Shown in pieces: positions 53,640-61,580 of a DNA stretch of 64,000 nt. The notes under the pieces are model-generated. The model saw only the letters and a program-made list of their open reading frames with translations. It ran no database searches and was not told where the DNA came from. This stretch comes from Solirubrobacteraceae bacterium (GTDB lineage Bacteria > Actinomycetota > Thermoleophilia > Solirubrobacterales > Solirubrobacteraceae). Positions within the stretch are counted from its first letter, which is position 1, and each line of letters opens with the position of its first letter. The stretch is taken from positions 1 through 64,000 of the forward strand of contig JAGIBJ010000117.1 in NCBI GenBank assembly GCA_017744415.1, read 5' to 3'. Made by a program: the position numbers and the translations under genes.

Positions 53640-55823
53640 ATGGCCGATCCAGCGAGCCAGGAGGCCGAGCTGATCTCGGCCCTGACGGCAGAGGCGAACG
53701 CGCGCGATGCGGTCCGCGCGGCTGACGCCGCTGCGGCGGCCACGGCGCACAGCGGCTGGTCGTGGCGGCGTCGGCGCATCCTGCTCCCGCTGTACCTCAA
53801 GCAGGAATCGTGGCGGACGGCCGCCCGCGGGCGCACCATCGGGCTCGGCGCACTGCCGACTTCTCCGCGGGCCCAGCGGCCGACCTGGCGGCACGAGCAG
53901 GTCGTCGGTGGAGTCGAGCGTCTTGCCATCAGCGTCGATCCGCCGACGAGCCTGCGGTGGTCGTTGGAATTGGCGCGGCCGGTCGCGGTCTGCGGCTGGT
54001 TCGCCCTGCGCTCCGAGGCGTGGGAGGCGTTTCGTGATCCGCTTGAGCTCGCGGTTCGCGCGCTCGACGAGCAGGGAGCGACCGTCGCGGAGACGGTGGT
54101 GCGCATCCAGCCGGCCACGCGCCCGCTCGACCGTCGCTGGATCCCGTGGCGGGCGGAGCTCCCGGCTGTGGGGGCGTGCACGCTCGAACTCGCGACGTAC
54201 GCTCCGCTCGGCTCCATGGACTATGCCTGGGCTGTCGTCGGCGACGTGCGCATCGATCTCGGCGGTTCTCCGCTCGCCGCTTCGTCGCGCATGGTCGCTC
54301 GCTCGCGCGCGTGGCTCGGGTCGGCTCGTCGTCGATCGCGGCCCCTGACGCCGACGTCGCCGATCGCGATCCTGATGCCCGTCCACGATCCGCCGCTTGC
54401 GCTTCTCGAGGCCACGATTGCGTCGGTGCTCGGGCAGACGTCGTCGGCCTGGGAGCTCTGCGTCGCAGACGACGGCTCCCGGAATCCGGTCGTGCGCGCG
54501 CGGCTGCAGGAGCTCGCGGCATCCGATCCTCGCGTTCGACTCGTCCGGCACGATGAGGCCGGCGGCATCAGCGCCGCCACCAACGCGGCGTGCGCACTCG
54601 CCTCCGCGCCCTACGTGGCGACGCTCGACCACGACGATCTCCTGCACCCGGAGGCCATCGCCAGCGTTGGCGCGGCGCTGGCCGCGGACGACACCATCGA
54701 CGTCCTGTACACCGACAATGATCTCGTCGCAGGCGAGCGGCTGCGGTTCTCGGCAGCCCTCAAGCCCGACTGGTCGCCCGACCTGCTCCGCGCGGTGATG
54801 TACACGTTGCACCTGGGCGTCTACCGGCGCTCGCTCGTCGAGGAGGCCGGGGGGTGGCGGAGCGCCTTCGACGGCGCCCAGGACCACGACCTCGTCCTGC
54901 GACTCAGTGAGCGCACCCAGCGGATCGCACACCTCCCCAAGGTGCTCGCGCACTGGCGCGCGCACGGCGGATCGGCGGCGCTCGGAGAGCTCGCGAAGCC
55001 GTTGGCCTACGACCGTGGCCGGGCCGCGGTGGCGGAGCACCTCGAGCGCACGGGGTTGGCCGGCAGCGTCGAGCGTCTGGAATGGGCGGGGCGGTACCAC
55101 GTGCGGCCCGAACGGACCCGGCCGGTGACCGTCCTGCTGCCCGTTGCGGCCGACGCGTCGGTCGTGGAGGCCTGGTCGTCGTCGGTGCGCGACGACGACC
55201 AGGTGCGCGTGGTCGGCGCCGGCCCCGGCCTCGCCGCCTGGCGCGACGCCCTCGACGGCGTCCCCGACGATGCCGTCGTCCTGATCGTCGAAGCTCCGTG
55301 CGTGCCATCCGGCGATGCGGCCGCCGCCCTCGACGAGCTGGTTGGGCACGTCGAGGCCGGTGCGGCTGCCGCCGGAGGGCTCGTCGTCGACGACGACGCG
55401 CGCGTGCTTGCCGGACCGGTTGCCTTTCCGGAGGGCCTGCCGATGGGCGTTCAGGTGGGCGCCGACGCGGACGACCCGTCCCGCCACCCATCGCTCACCG
55501 TGGCGTCGAACCGGCTCGCGGTGCGGGGCGTGGTCGCGCTGCGGGCGCAGAGCGTGCGCGACCGTTCGGTGCGGCAGGCCGGCTCCCTGGCTCTCGCGGC
55601 GGTCACGCTCGCGCTCGGTGCGGCCGGCGCCCGAGTGCTCTGCAGCCCGCACGCGCGGTTCACGGCCACCGACGCCGGCACCCAGATGCTCGGTCGGACG
55701 AGCATCAGCGAGCTGCTCGCGCTCGACCGTGGCCCGGCCTCCGACCCCTACTGGAACCCGCACCTGCGCCCCGACCTCAGCGACGAGTCGTACGACGAGC
55801 TCACCTACGAGGGGCGCGCGTGA
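53640..55823 (+). CDS. Large family 2 glycosyltransferase with N-terminal helical and beta domains
   Basis: A 727-residue protein. The N-terminus (1-40) is an Ala-rich helix; residues 85-215 look like a beta-sandwich (FALRSEAWEAFRDPLELAV); residues 235-470 are a GT2 domain (IAILMPVHDPPLALLEATIA, ELCVADDGSRNPVVRARL, YVATLDHDDLLHPEAI, YTDNDLV, FDGAQDHDLVLRLS). The last 200 residues appear to be a degenerate second transferase-like fold (TVLLPVAADASVVEAWSS) without the acidic motif. The HDDLLHPEAI type is common in rhamnan and O-antigen transferases. Good Shine-Dalgarno (GAGGGGGAG) before ATG 53640. The stop overlaps the next GTG by four bases. Confidence 0.85.
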   Translation: MADPASQEAELISALTAEANARDAVRAADAAAAATAHSGWSWRRRRILLPLYLKQESWRTAARGRTIGLGALPTSPRAQRPTWRHEQVVGGVERLAISVDPPTSLRWSLELARPVAVCGWFALRSEAWEAFRDPLELAVRALDEQGATVAETVVRIQPATRPLDRRWIPWRAELPAVGACTLELATYAPLGSMDYAWAVVGDVRIDLGGSPLAASSRMVARSRAWLGSARRRSRPLTPTSPIAILMPVHDPPLALLEATIASVLGQTSSAWELCVADDGSRNPVVRARLQELAASDPRVRLVRHDEAGGISAATNAACALASAPYVATLDHDDLLHPEAIASVGAALAADDTIDVLYTDNDLVAGERLRFSAALKPDWSPDLLRAVMYTLHLGVYRRSLVEEAGGWRSAFDGAQDHDLVLRLSERTQRIAHLPKVLAHWRAHGGSAALGELAKPLAYDRGRAAVAEHLERTGLAGSVERLEWAGRYHVRPERTRPVTVLLPVAADASVVEAWSSSVRDDDQVRVVGAGPGLAAWRDALDGVPDDAVVLIVEAPCVPSGDAAAALDELVGHVEAGAAAAGGLVVDDDARVLAGPVAFPEGLPMGVQVGADADDPSRHPSLTVASNRLAVRGVVALRAQSVRDRSVRQAGSLALAAVTLALGAAGARVLCSPHARFTATDAGTQMLGRTSISELLALDRGPASDPYWNPHLRPDLSDESYDELTYEGRA

Positions 55824-57016
55824 GCGCGCCGTCGCGGCCGCCCGTGCCCGGCGTGAACGTGATCGGGCAGTTCCGCGCGGAGTCGGGGATCGGCGAGGCC
55901 GCGCGCTCGGTGGTCGCGGCGCTCGACGCGGTCGGCATGCCGGTGCTCCCGGCCCTCCCGCCGGAAACGTCGCCCTCACGGCAGGGGGTCGCGTTCGACG
56001 TGGTGCCGCTCTCCAAGGCCACGTTCCCGGTGACCCTGTCGCTCCTCACGGCCTATGAGACGGGCCCGCTCGTCGCCGCCGCCCCCGACCACATCACCCG
56101 CGGGCAGCTCGTGGGCCTCTGGTGGTGGGAAGTGGAGGACCTGCCCGACTTCATGGCGGAGGCGTTCGCGCACGTCGACGCCGTCTGGGCCGGCACCGAG
56201 CACGTGCAGCGGGCGCTCGCCCGCTCGGCGGGGGACACGCCGGTCGACCGGATCCGTTACGCCGTGCGCCGGCCCGAGCCGACCGGTGTCGATCGCGAGG
56301 CGCTCGGGCTGCCCACCGACGGGTGCCTGTTCCTCACCCTCTTCGGCTTTTACAGCGCCATGGCCCGCAAGAACCCGCAGGGCACGATCGCGGCGTTCGT
56401 GCGGGCGTTTCCCCGGGCCGAGCCCGGCGGGCCGCAGCTCGTGGTCAAGGTGATCGACGAGGACGCGCACCCCGCCGAGCTTGCCGCCCTGGAGGCGCTC
56501 ATCGCGCCGCATCCGCACGTCCACCTCCTCACGGGTTATCGCGACCGGAGCGGGATCGACGATCTCCTCGCGGCCGCCGACGTGGTCGTGTCGCTGCACC
56601 GAGCCGAGGGATTCGGCTACGCGCCGGCGGAGGCGATGGCGCTCGGCCGCACCGCCCTCGCCACGGGCTACTCGGGCAACCTCGACTACATGAACGCCGA
56701 GAACTCGGTGCTGGTGCCGGCGGAGGTCGTGCCGATCGGGCCCGAAGGCGCGCCGTATCCGGCCGAGTCGCGGTGGGCCGAGCCCGATCTCGCAGCCGCC
56801 GCGGACGCCATGCGCCAGCTCGCCGCCGACCCCGCCCGCCGCGCCGCGCTCGGGGCGCACGCCGCCGCAGACATGGCCGCGGGCTTCACCGATCGTGCTG
56901 CCGGCGAGAGCATCCTCGCCGCCCTCGCGCGGCTTCCCGAAACGCCCGCGAGGCCGAGCTGGTGGGCGCGCCGGCGGGCCGATCGCCTGGCCGCCGAGCT
57001 GCGGCGGACTCGCTAG
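55820..57016 (+). CDS. Family 4 glycosyltransferase
   Basis: A 398-residue GT-B enzyme homologous to the GT4 module inside the giant protein at 46200. The shared blocks are GVNVIGQFRAESGIGEAARS, LWWWEVEDLPDFMAEAF, HRAEGFGYAPAEAMALGR, and ATGYSGNLDYMNAE with APYPAESRWAEPD. The E-x7-E donor-binding motif is in EGFGYAPAE. It starts at GTG 55820, four bases into the previous gene. It has no membrane segment, so it acts on the cytoplasmic face before export. Donor and acceptor sugars are unknown; a duplication of one ancestral transferase within the locus explains the similarity. Confidence 0.9.
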   Translation: MSAPSRPPVPGVNVIGQFRAESGIGEAARSVVAALDAVGMPVLPALPPETSPSRQGVAFDVVPLSKATFPVTLSLLTAYETGPLVAAAPDHITRGQLVGLWWWEVEDLPDFMAEAFAHVDAVWAGTEHVQRALARSAGDTPVDRIRYAVRRPEPTGVDREALGLPTDGCLFLTLFGFYSAMARKNPQGTIAAFVRAFPRAEPGGPQLVVKVIDEDAHPAELAALEALIAPHPHVHLLTGYRDRSGIDDLLAAADVVVSLHRAEGFGYAPAEAMALGRTALATGYSGNLDYMNAENSVLVPAEVVPIGPEGAPYPAESRWAEPDLAAAADAMRQLAADPARRAALGAHAAADMAAGFTDRAAGESILAALARLPETPARPSWWARRRADRLAAELRRTR

Positions 57017-57028
57017 GGTGCGTCGGCG

Positions 57029-57295
57029 ATGGCGTCCGACGAGAGCCTGGCCGACGAGAACGCCCGGTTGCGCGCGCGTGTGGCCCAGCTCGAAGACGAG
57101 CTGGCGGCCGTCAAGCAGAGCACCGCGGTAACGGTGGCCAGCGCCCAGGAGACGCTCTACTGGTTCGAGCGCTGGGGCGTCGACTTCAACCGCCTCTTCA
57201 GTCGCCGCGAGATGGAGGTCGTGCGGAAGGGCGTCCGCGGCGCGCGCCAGGTCTATCGCTCGGGCGTGTCGATCAAGCGGCGCATCGCGAGATGA
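57029..57295 (+). CDS. Small coiled-coil protein coupled to the next glycosyltransferase
   Basis: I do not recognise this 88-residue protein. Residues 6-32 form a short coiled coil (SLADENARLRARVAQLEDEL). The middle is amphipathic with two Trp-containing turns (TLYWFERWGVDFNRLFSRRE) and the end is strongly basic (VRKGVRGARQVYRSG). It starts 12 bases after the GT4 gene and overlaps the following transferase by four bases. It could be a scaffold that holds the large transferases together or to the membrane surface; this is inference. Codon use looks like its neighbours. Confidence 0.65.
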   Translation: MASDESLADENARLRARVAQLEDELAAVKQSTAVTVASAQETLYWFERWGVDFNRLFSRREMEVVRKGVRGARQVYRSGVSIKRRIAR

Positions 57296-59418
57296 CGACC
57301 CCGCCGTCGCTCACGGTGAGCGTCGTCGTGCCCGTGAAGGACGGCGGACCGCTCCTGGCTGAGCTGCTCGTCGCCGTCGCCGAGCAAGGGCCCGAGGAGG
57401 TGCTGGTCGTCGACTCCGGCTCCCGCGACGGCTCGGCCGACGTAGCGCGCCGTCACGGCGCGACCGTCGTCGAGATCGATCCACGGGCGTTCAAGCACGG
57501 TCCCACCCGCAACCTGGCCGCCGAGCAGACGACGGGCGACGTGATCGCCTTCCTCACGCAGGATGCGACGCCGGCGCCCGGCTGGCTCGACGCGATCCGC
57601 GCGGCGTTCGCCGCCGATCCCGACCTGGGCGTGGCCTACGGCCCACACCTGCCGCGCCCCGACACGAGCCCGATGGTCGCGCGCGAGCTCACCGAGTACT
57701 TCGCGACGTTCGAGGCCGAGGGCGGCGGGCCACGCGTGTTCGCGCCCGGCGATCCGACCTTCCTCTCGAACGTGAACGCCGCCTACCGCCGCGCCTGCTG
57801 GGAGGAGATCCGCTTCGAGGATCTCGCCTACAGCGAGGACCAGGCGTTCGGGCGAGCCGTCGCCGTGCACCCGCGCTGGCACAAGCGCTACGACCCGGCG
57901 ATCGCCGTGCTGCACGCGCACGACTACCCGCCTGGCGAATTCTTCAAGCGGTACTTCGACGAGTATCGCGGCCTCGCCGAGACCGTCGACCACCACGAGG
58001 AGATCCACCCGCTCCACGCCGTACGCGACTCCCTCGCGCGCGCCCGCGCTGACGCCGCCTGGGTCGGCCGGCAGGGCGCGACGACGCCGGAACAGCTCAA
58101 GGTGGCCGCGCGCGCGACCACCCACCACCTCGGTCGGCGCGTCGCCGCGGTGCTCGGGTCGCGGGCGGCCACGATCCCGGATCCCATCGAACGGCGTCTC
58201 TCCCTGGAGGGCCGCGCCAGCACCCGCGACGCCACCGCCGCGAGAGCCGCCGGCGCCGACCAGCCCGTTGCCACCCATCCGGGCGAGCGCAAGCAGAGCA
58301 ACTACGAGCACGTGGTCCAGAGCCTGCGCAAGGGCGAGGCGGCGCTCACCGCCGATGGCGCGCAGCGCGCCGAGCGAGAGCAGCTCCACGTCGCGGTCGT
58401 GATCCCGTGGTTCCGGATCGGCTCAGGCGGCCACATGACGATCTTCAGGCTCGTCGAGCAGCTCGAGTCCAAGGGCCACACCTGCACGCTCTGGCTCGAC
58501 GATCCGCTCGGCTACAATCCCGAGGGCGCCGCCGTGCTGCGTCGCACGATCCAGGAGCACTTCCGGCCGCTGAACGCCCCCGTGTTCAAGGGGTTCAGCG
58601 GGTGGTTCGGGGCCGATGTGGTCGTCGCCACGGGCTGGCAGACGGCGTACACCGTTCGCACGCTGCCGGGCTGCGGCGCCCGGGCCTACCTCGTCCAGGA
58701 CCGCGAGCCCGACTTCTACCCGGCGTCGGCCGAGCACCATCTCGCCGAGGACACCTACCGATTCGGGTTTCACGGCATCGCCGCGAGCCCCTGGCTCGCC
58801 GACATGGTCCGCGGCTACGGCGGGACGAGCGGCCACTTCGACCTCGCCGCCGACCACGACGTGTACTACCCGCGCGACGGGATCACCCGCGAGTCGGCCA
58901 CGGTCGCGTTCTACGCGCGCGCCGAGACGCCCCGCCGCGGCGTCACGCTCGGGGCGCTCGCGCTCGAGGAGGTCGTGCGGGCGCGGCCCGCGACGCGCAT
59001 CGTCACCTTCGGAACCCGCGACGCGGTCGGGATCGACGCGCCTTCCGAGGCCGCAGGCGTCCTCGATGCCGACGCGCTCGCGCGGCTCTACTCGCAGGCG
59101 ACGGTCGGCGTATGCCTCTCGCTCACGAACTACTCGCTGATCCCCGGCGAGATGCTCGCGTGCGGCCTGCCGTGCGTCGATGTCGACCATCCGAGCGCCG
59201 TCGGGGTGTTCGGTGACGACGGCCCGGTGGCGTTCTCGCGGCCCGACATCCTCGCGCTCGCCGAGGTGATCGGCCGCCTCCTCGACGATCCCGCCGAGCG
59301 CGACCGCCGCCGCGCGGCCGGCCTGGCCTTCGCCGAGGCCCACACCTGGGAACGCTCCGGCCGTCAGGTGGAAGCCGAGCTGCGCACGGCGCTGCGCCTC
59401 GCGGGCGCGCCCGACTAG
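57292..59418 (+). CDS. Bifunctional GT2-GT4 glycosyltransferase (708 residues)
   Basis: Two complete transferases in one chain. The GT2 half (1-270) has LTVSVVVPVKDGGPLLAELL, VLVVDSGSRDGSADVA, TRNLAAEQTTGDVIAFLTQD, ATPAPGWLDAI and EDLAYSEDQAFGRAV; it resembles rhamnosyltransferases. Residues 270-360 are a linker with KQSNYEHVVQSLRKGE. The second half (365-708) is GT-B: HVAVVIPWFRIGSGGHMTIF, RLVEQLESKGHTCTLWLDDP and SLTNYSLIPGEMLACGLPCV, a pattern I connect with the WsaF type. Such fusions make repeating disaccharides. The stop codon interlocks with that of the converging hydrolase gene (59415-59418). Confidence 0.87.
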   Translation: MTTPPSLTVSVVVPVKDGGPLLAELLVAVAEQGPEEVLVVDSGSRDGSADVARRHGATVVEIDPRAFKHGPTRNLAAEQTTGDVIAFLTQDATPAPGWLDAIRAAFAADPDLGVAYGPHLPRPDTSPMVARELTEYFATFEAEGGGPRVFAPGDPTFLSNVNAAYRRACWEEIRFEDLAYSEDQAFGRAVAVHPRWHKRYDPAIAVLHAHDYPPGEFFKRYFDEYRGLAETVDHHEEIHPLHAVRDSLARARADAAWVGRQGATTPEQLKVAARATTHHLGRRVAAVLGSRAATIPDPIERRLSLEGRASTRDATAARAAGADQPVATHPGERKQSNYEHVVQSLRKGEAALTADGAQRAEREQLHVAVVIPWFRIGSGGHMTIFRLVEQLESKGHTCTLWLDDPLGYNPEGAAVLRRTIQEHFRPLNAPVFKGFSGWFGADVVVATGWQTAYTVRTLPGCGARAYLVQDREPDFYPASAEHHLAEDTYRFGFHGIAASPWLADMVRGYGGTSGHFDLAADHDVYYPRDGITRESATVAFYARAETPRRGVTLGALALEEVVRARPATRIVTFGTRDAVGIDAPSEAAGVLDADALARLYSQATVGVCLSLTNYSLIPGEMLACGLPCVDVDHPSAVGVFGDDGPVAFSRPDILALAEVIGRLLDDPAERDRRRAAGLAFAEAHTWERSGRQVEAELRTALRLAGAPD

Positions 59419-60581
59419 AGCACGTGCAGCTGGGGCCGCGCGACCGACGCGCCGGCCTCTTCCACCGACACGCGCCGGCTCGGCACGCGCTTGCGGATCT
59501 GGCGGGTGTCCCACCAGCCCTGGAACTCGTCGAGCTCCTTCCACGTCGTCGTCTTGGCCGTGGGGCCGGCGAGCACGGCGAGGTGGCCGCCCGGCGCGGT
59601 GCGGAGGCGCACCTCGGCCGACTGCGGCAGCAGGGTGCTCACGGCGTGCACGGCCATCTCGGGCGCGAGGATGTCCTCGGTACCCGCGATCGTGAGGAAG
59701 GGCTGGCGTAGGGCGCCGAGGTCGAGGAACTCGCCGTGGAGCTCGGCGGGCCGCTCGTCGAGCTCGTTGACGGCGATGAACCGCGCGTAGATCTCGCCGA
59801 TCGAGCGGCCGGTGTAGGTGCGCAGGTCGCGCTTGATCGCCTCGGTGGCCTGGATCTGCGCGAGCGCCTCACGGTCGTGGAGGTTGAGCAGCAGCGCGGT
59901 GGGGTAGGAGAGTTCCTTCGGGAGCGTGAGCGCGCGCATCCCACTGCGCACGATCGGCGCGGCGACGGGATTCGTCATCGCGTGCGTGAGCGCCGCCTGG
60001 ATGAAGCCCTCCGAGAGCGCGCCGACGGCGGAGAGCGGCGCGATCGTCGCGCGCAGCCGCATGCGGTGCATGTCGAACGGGGCAGCGATCACCGACACCG
60101 TCTGCACCGGCAGCGACTGGTCGTTGGCCACGGTGAGGGCGGCGAGCACGCCGCCAAGGCTCCAGCCGACGAGGTGCAGCGGCCGGTCGCCCGCGTCCTT
60201 CGAGGCCTCGCGGATCGTGCGCGGGAGCACGAGCTCGACCCAGCGCTCGAGGGCGAGGTCGCGGTCGCTGAACTTCTGCCGGCCGAAATCGACCATGTAC
60301 GTGCGCGCGCCGCTGCCGAGCAGGTGCTCGACGAGCGAGTTGCCGTGGCGCAGGTCGAAGCATGAAGGTGGCGCGCCGAGCGTCGGGACGAGAAGGACGG
60401 GCAGTCGCTCAGGATCTGGGTCGGTGGTCTCGAGGTAGCGGTAGAGCGTGCGGTGGCGCGCCTCCGTGAGGATGCGCCGCGCCTGCGGGCGCGTATCGGC
60501 GAGCCCCCCGTGCATCGCCGCATCCCAGAGGTTGGCCGCAGCGGAGCCGAGCTGGCTCGGAGCTAGGGGATTGAAGACCAC
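59415..60581 (-). CDS. Alpha/beta hydrolase resembling PHA synthase, with serine nucleophile
   Basis: A 388-residue alpha/beta hydrolase. The order of blocks is that of class III PhaC: LVPTLGAPPSCFDLRHGNSL, MVDFGRQKFSDRDLALERWV, HLVGWSLGGVLAAL and PFLTIAGTEDILAPEMA, with the catalytic His in APGGHLAVLAG. In PHA synthases the elbow is G-x-C-x-G with a cysteine; here it is GWSLGG with serine, as in lipases and esterases. So it is probably a hydrolase acting on an acyl ester or polymer rather than a polymerase. GTG at 60581 chosen. It shares three bases with the converging transferase gene, an unusually tight convergence. Confidence 0.82.
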   Translation of the reverse strand: MVFNPLAPSQLGSAAANLWDAAMHGGLADTRPQARRILTEARHRTLYRYLETTDPDPERLPVLLVPTLGAPPSCFDLRHGNSLVEHLLGSGARTYMVDFGRQKFSDRDLALERWVELVLPRTIREASKDAGDRPLHLVGWSLGGVLAALTVANDQSLPVQTVSVIAAPFDMHRMRLRATIAPLSAVGALSEGFIQAALTHAMTNPVAAPIVRSGMRALTLPKELSYPTALLLNLHDREALAQIQATEAIKRDLRTYTGRSIGEIYARFIAVNELDERPAELHGEFLDLGALRQPFLTIAGTEDILAPEMAVHAVSTLLPQSAEVRLRTAPGGHLAVLAGPTAKTTTWKELDEFQGWWDTRQIRKRVPSRRVSVEEAGASVARPQLHVL

Positions 60582-60753
60582 CGAATGAGCGTAGCCAAGG
60601 GTCCGGGGCCTCGCCAGGAGATCAATTGTCCATCTGGTTTCTGGGGTGACGGCATGCCCGGGCGGCGCCCGGTTCCCGGCCCATCGACGGGGAGACGCCG
60701 GCTGACCGCGCGGAGCGGAGCACGGCAGCGCGCGGACGCATACGCTGCAGTTC

Positions 60754-61527
60754 GTGCCTCTCGTCAGCGCCGTCATCGACCGCGTCACCTCGGCCGGCAG
60801 CGATGTCGCCGAGCGGTTCCTCCGGCCCTCCGGGCTCGATGGGCAGCGGTTCTTTCTCGACGTGCTCGAGGATCTCCGCGCCGATCCCACGTACGCGCTC
60901 GAGACGATCGCGCTGCGGTCGGTGGAGGTGCACGGCGCCGCGGCGAAGGCATGGCTTGCCGAGAGCAAGAGCGTGCCGTACTCCCAGGAGCAGCTCGCCA
61001 AGATCGCGGTGAAGCGCTCGACCAACCTCGCGCGGCTCGAGGGCGCAACGCTCGGCTTCGGCGGCTTCCTCACGGTCGCTCCCGACCTTGCCGCGCTGGT
61101 GTACATCCTCACGCGCGAGGTGGTGTTCGTCGCTGCGGCGTATGGCCACGACCCCACGCACCCCGATCGCGCCGCCGAGCTGCTCGTCGTCACCCAGGTG
61201 TACGGCTCGATCGAAGAAGCGCAGGCCGGCCTCGACCGGCGGGGCGAGCGGATCGCCGTGCGCCTCGCGAAGAACCAGGTGAAGGCGGCACTGCCGGGCA
61301 GCGGCGCGAAGCGCCAGCGCACGCTCAGCGAACGCCTGATCCGTTATGCCGGGCGGCGAGCAGCCAAGCGCTACGGCGGCCGGCTCGTGCCCGGGATCGG
61401 CGCGGTGCTCGGGGCGATCGACAACGGTGCCGCGGCCCGGGAGACAGGCGAGCGCGCGATCGAGTTCTACCGCCCGCACGGCACCGTTTCGCGCGGTCGC
61501 CTGCGCCCGAAGGCCCGCGCCCGCTAG
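60754..61527 (+). CDS. EcsC-family protein
   Basis: A 257-residue protein matching the EcsC pattern: AIKRSTNLARLEGATLGFGG appears here as AVKRSTNLARLEGATLGFGG, followed by FLTVAPDLAALVYILTREVV and the later segment RYAGRRAAKRYGGRLVPGIG, VLGAIDNG. Two or three hydrophobic segments suggest membrane association. EcsC was named as a companion of the EcsAB ABC transporter in Bacillus; its molecular role is unknown. No EcsA or EcsB homologue is next to it. It starts at GTG 60754, divergent from the hydrolase across a 172-bp gap where I see no other gene. Confidence 0.82.
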   Translation: MPLVSAVIDRVTSAGSDVAERFLRPSGLDGQRFFLDVLEDLRADPTYALETIALRSVEVHGAAAKAWLAESKSVPYSQEQLAKIAVKRSTNLARLEGATLGFGGFLTVAPDLAALVYILTREVVFVAAAYGHDPTHPDRAAELLVVTQVYGSIEEAQAGLDRRGERIAVRLAKNQVKAALPGSGAKRQRTLSERLIRYAGRRAAKRYGGRLVPGIGAVLGAIDNGAAARETGERAIEFYRPHGTVSRGRLRPKARAR

Positions 61528-61580
61528 CGCTCGTCGGGTGTTGGCGCACGTCGTCCGCCGCTCTCCCTAGGCTCGACGAC

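Noticed and set aside
52647-55979. A minus-strand open frame of 1110 residues across the Wzm-type permease and the 727-residue transferase
   Set aside because: It is antisense to two well-supported genes, is Arg/Glu/Gly-rich without a domain, and is the kind of open antisense frame that high-GC codon use creates.
59415-60581. Polyhydroxyalkanoate synthase PhaC
   Set aside because: The catalytic cysteine is replaced by serine (GWSLGG) and no other PHA gene is nearby.
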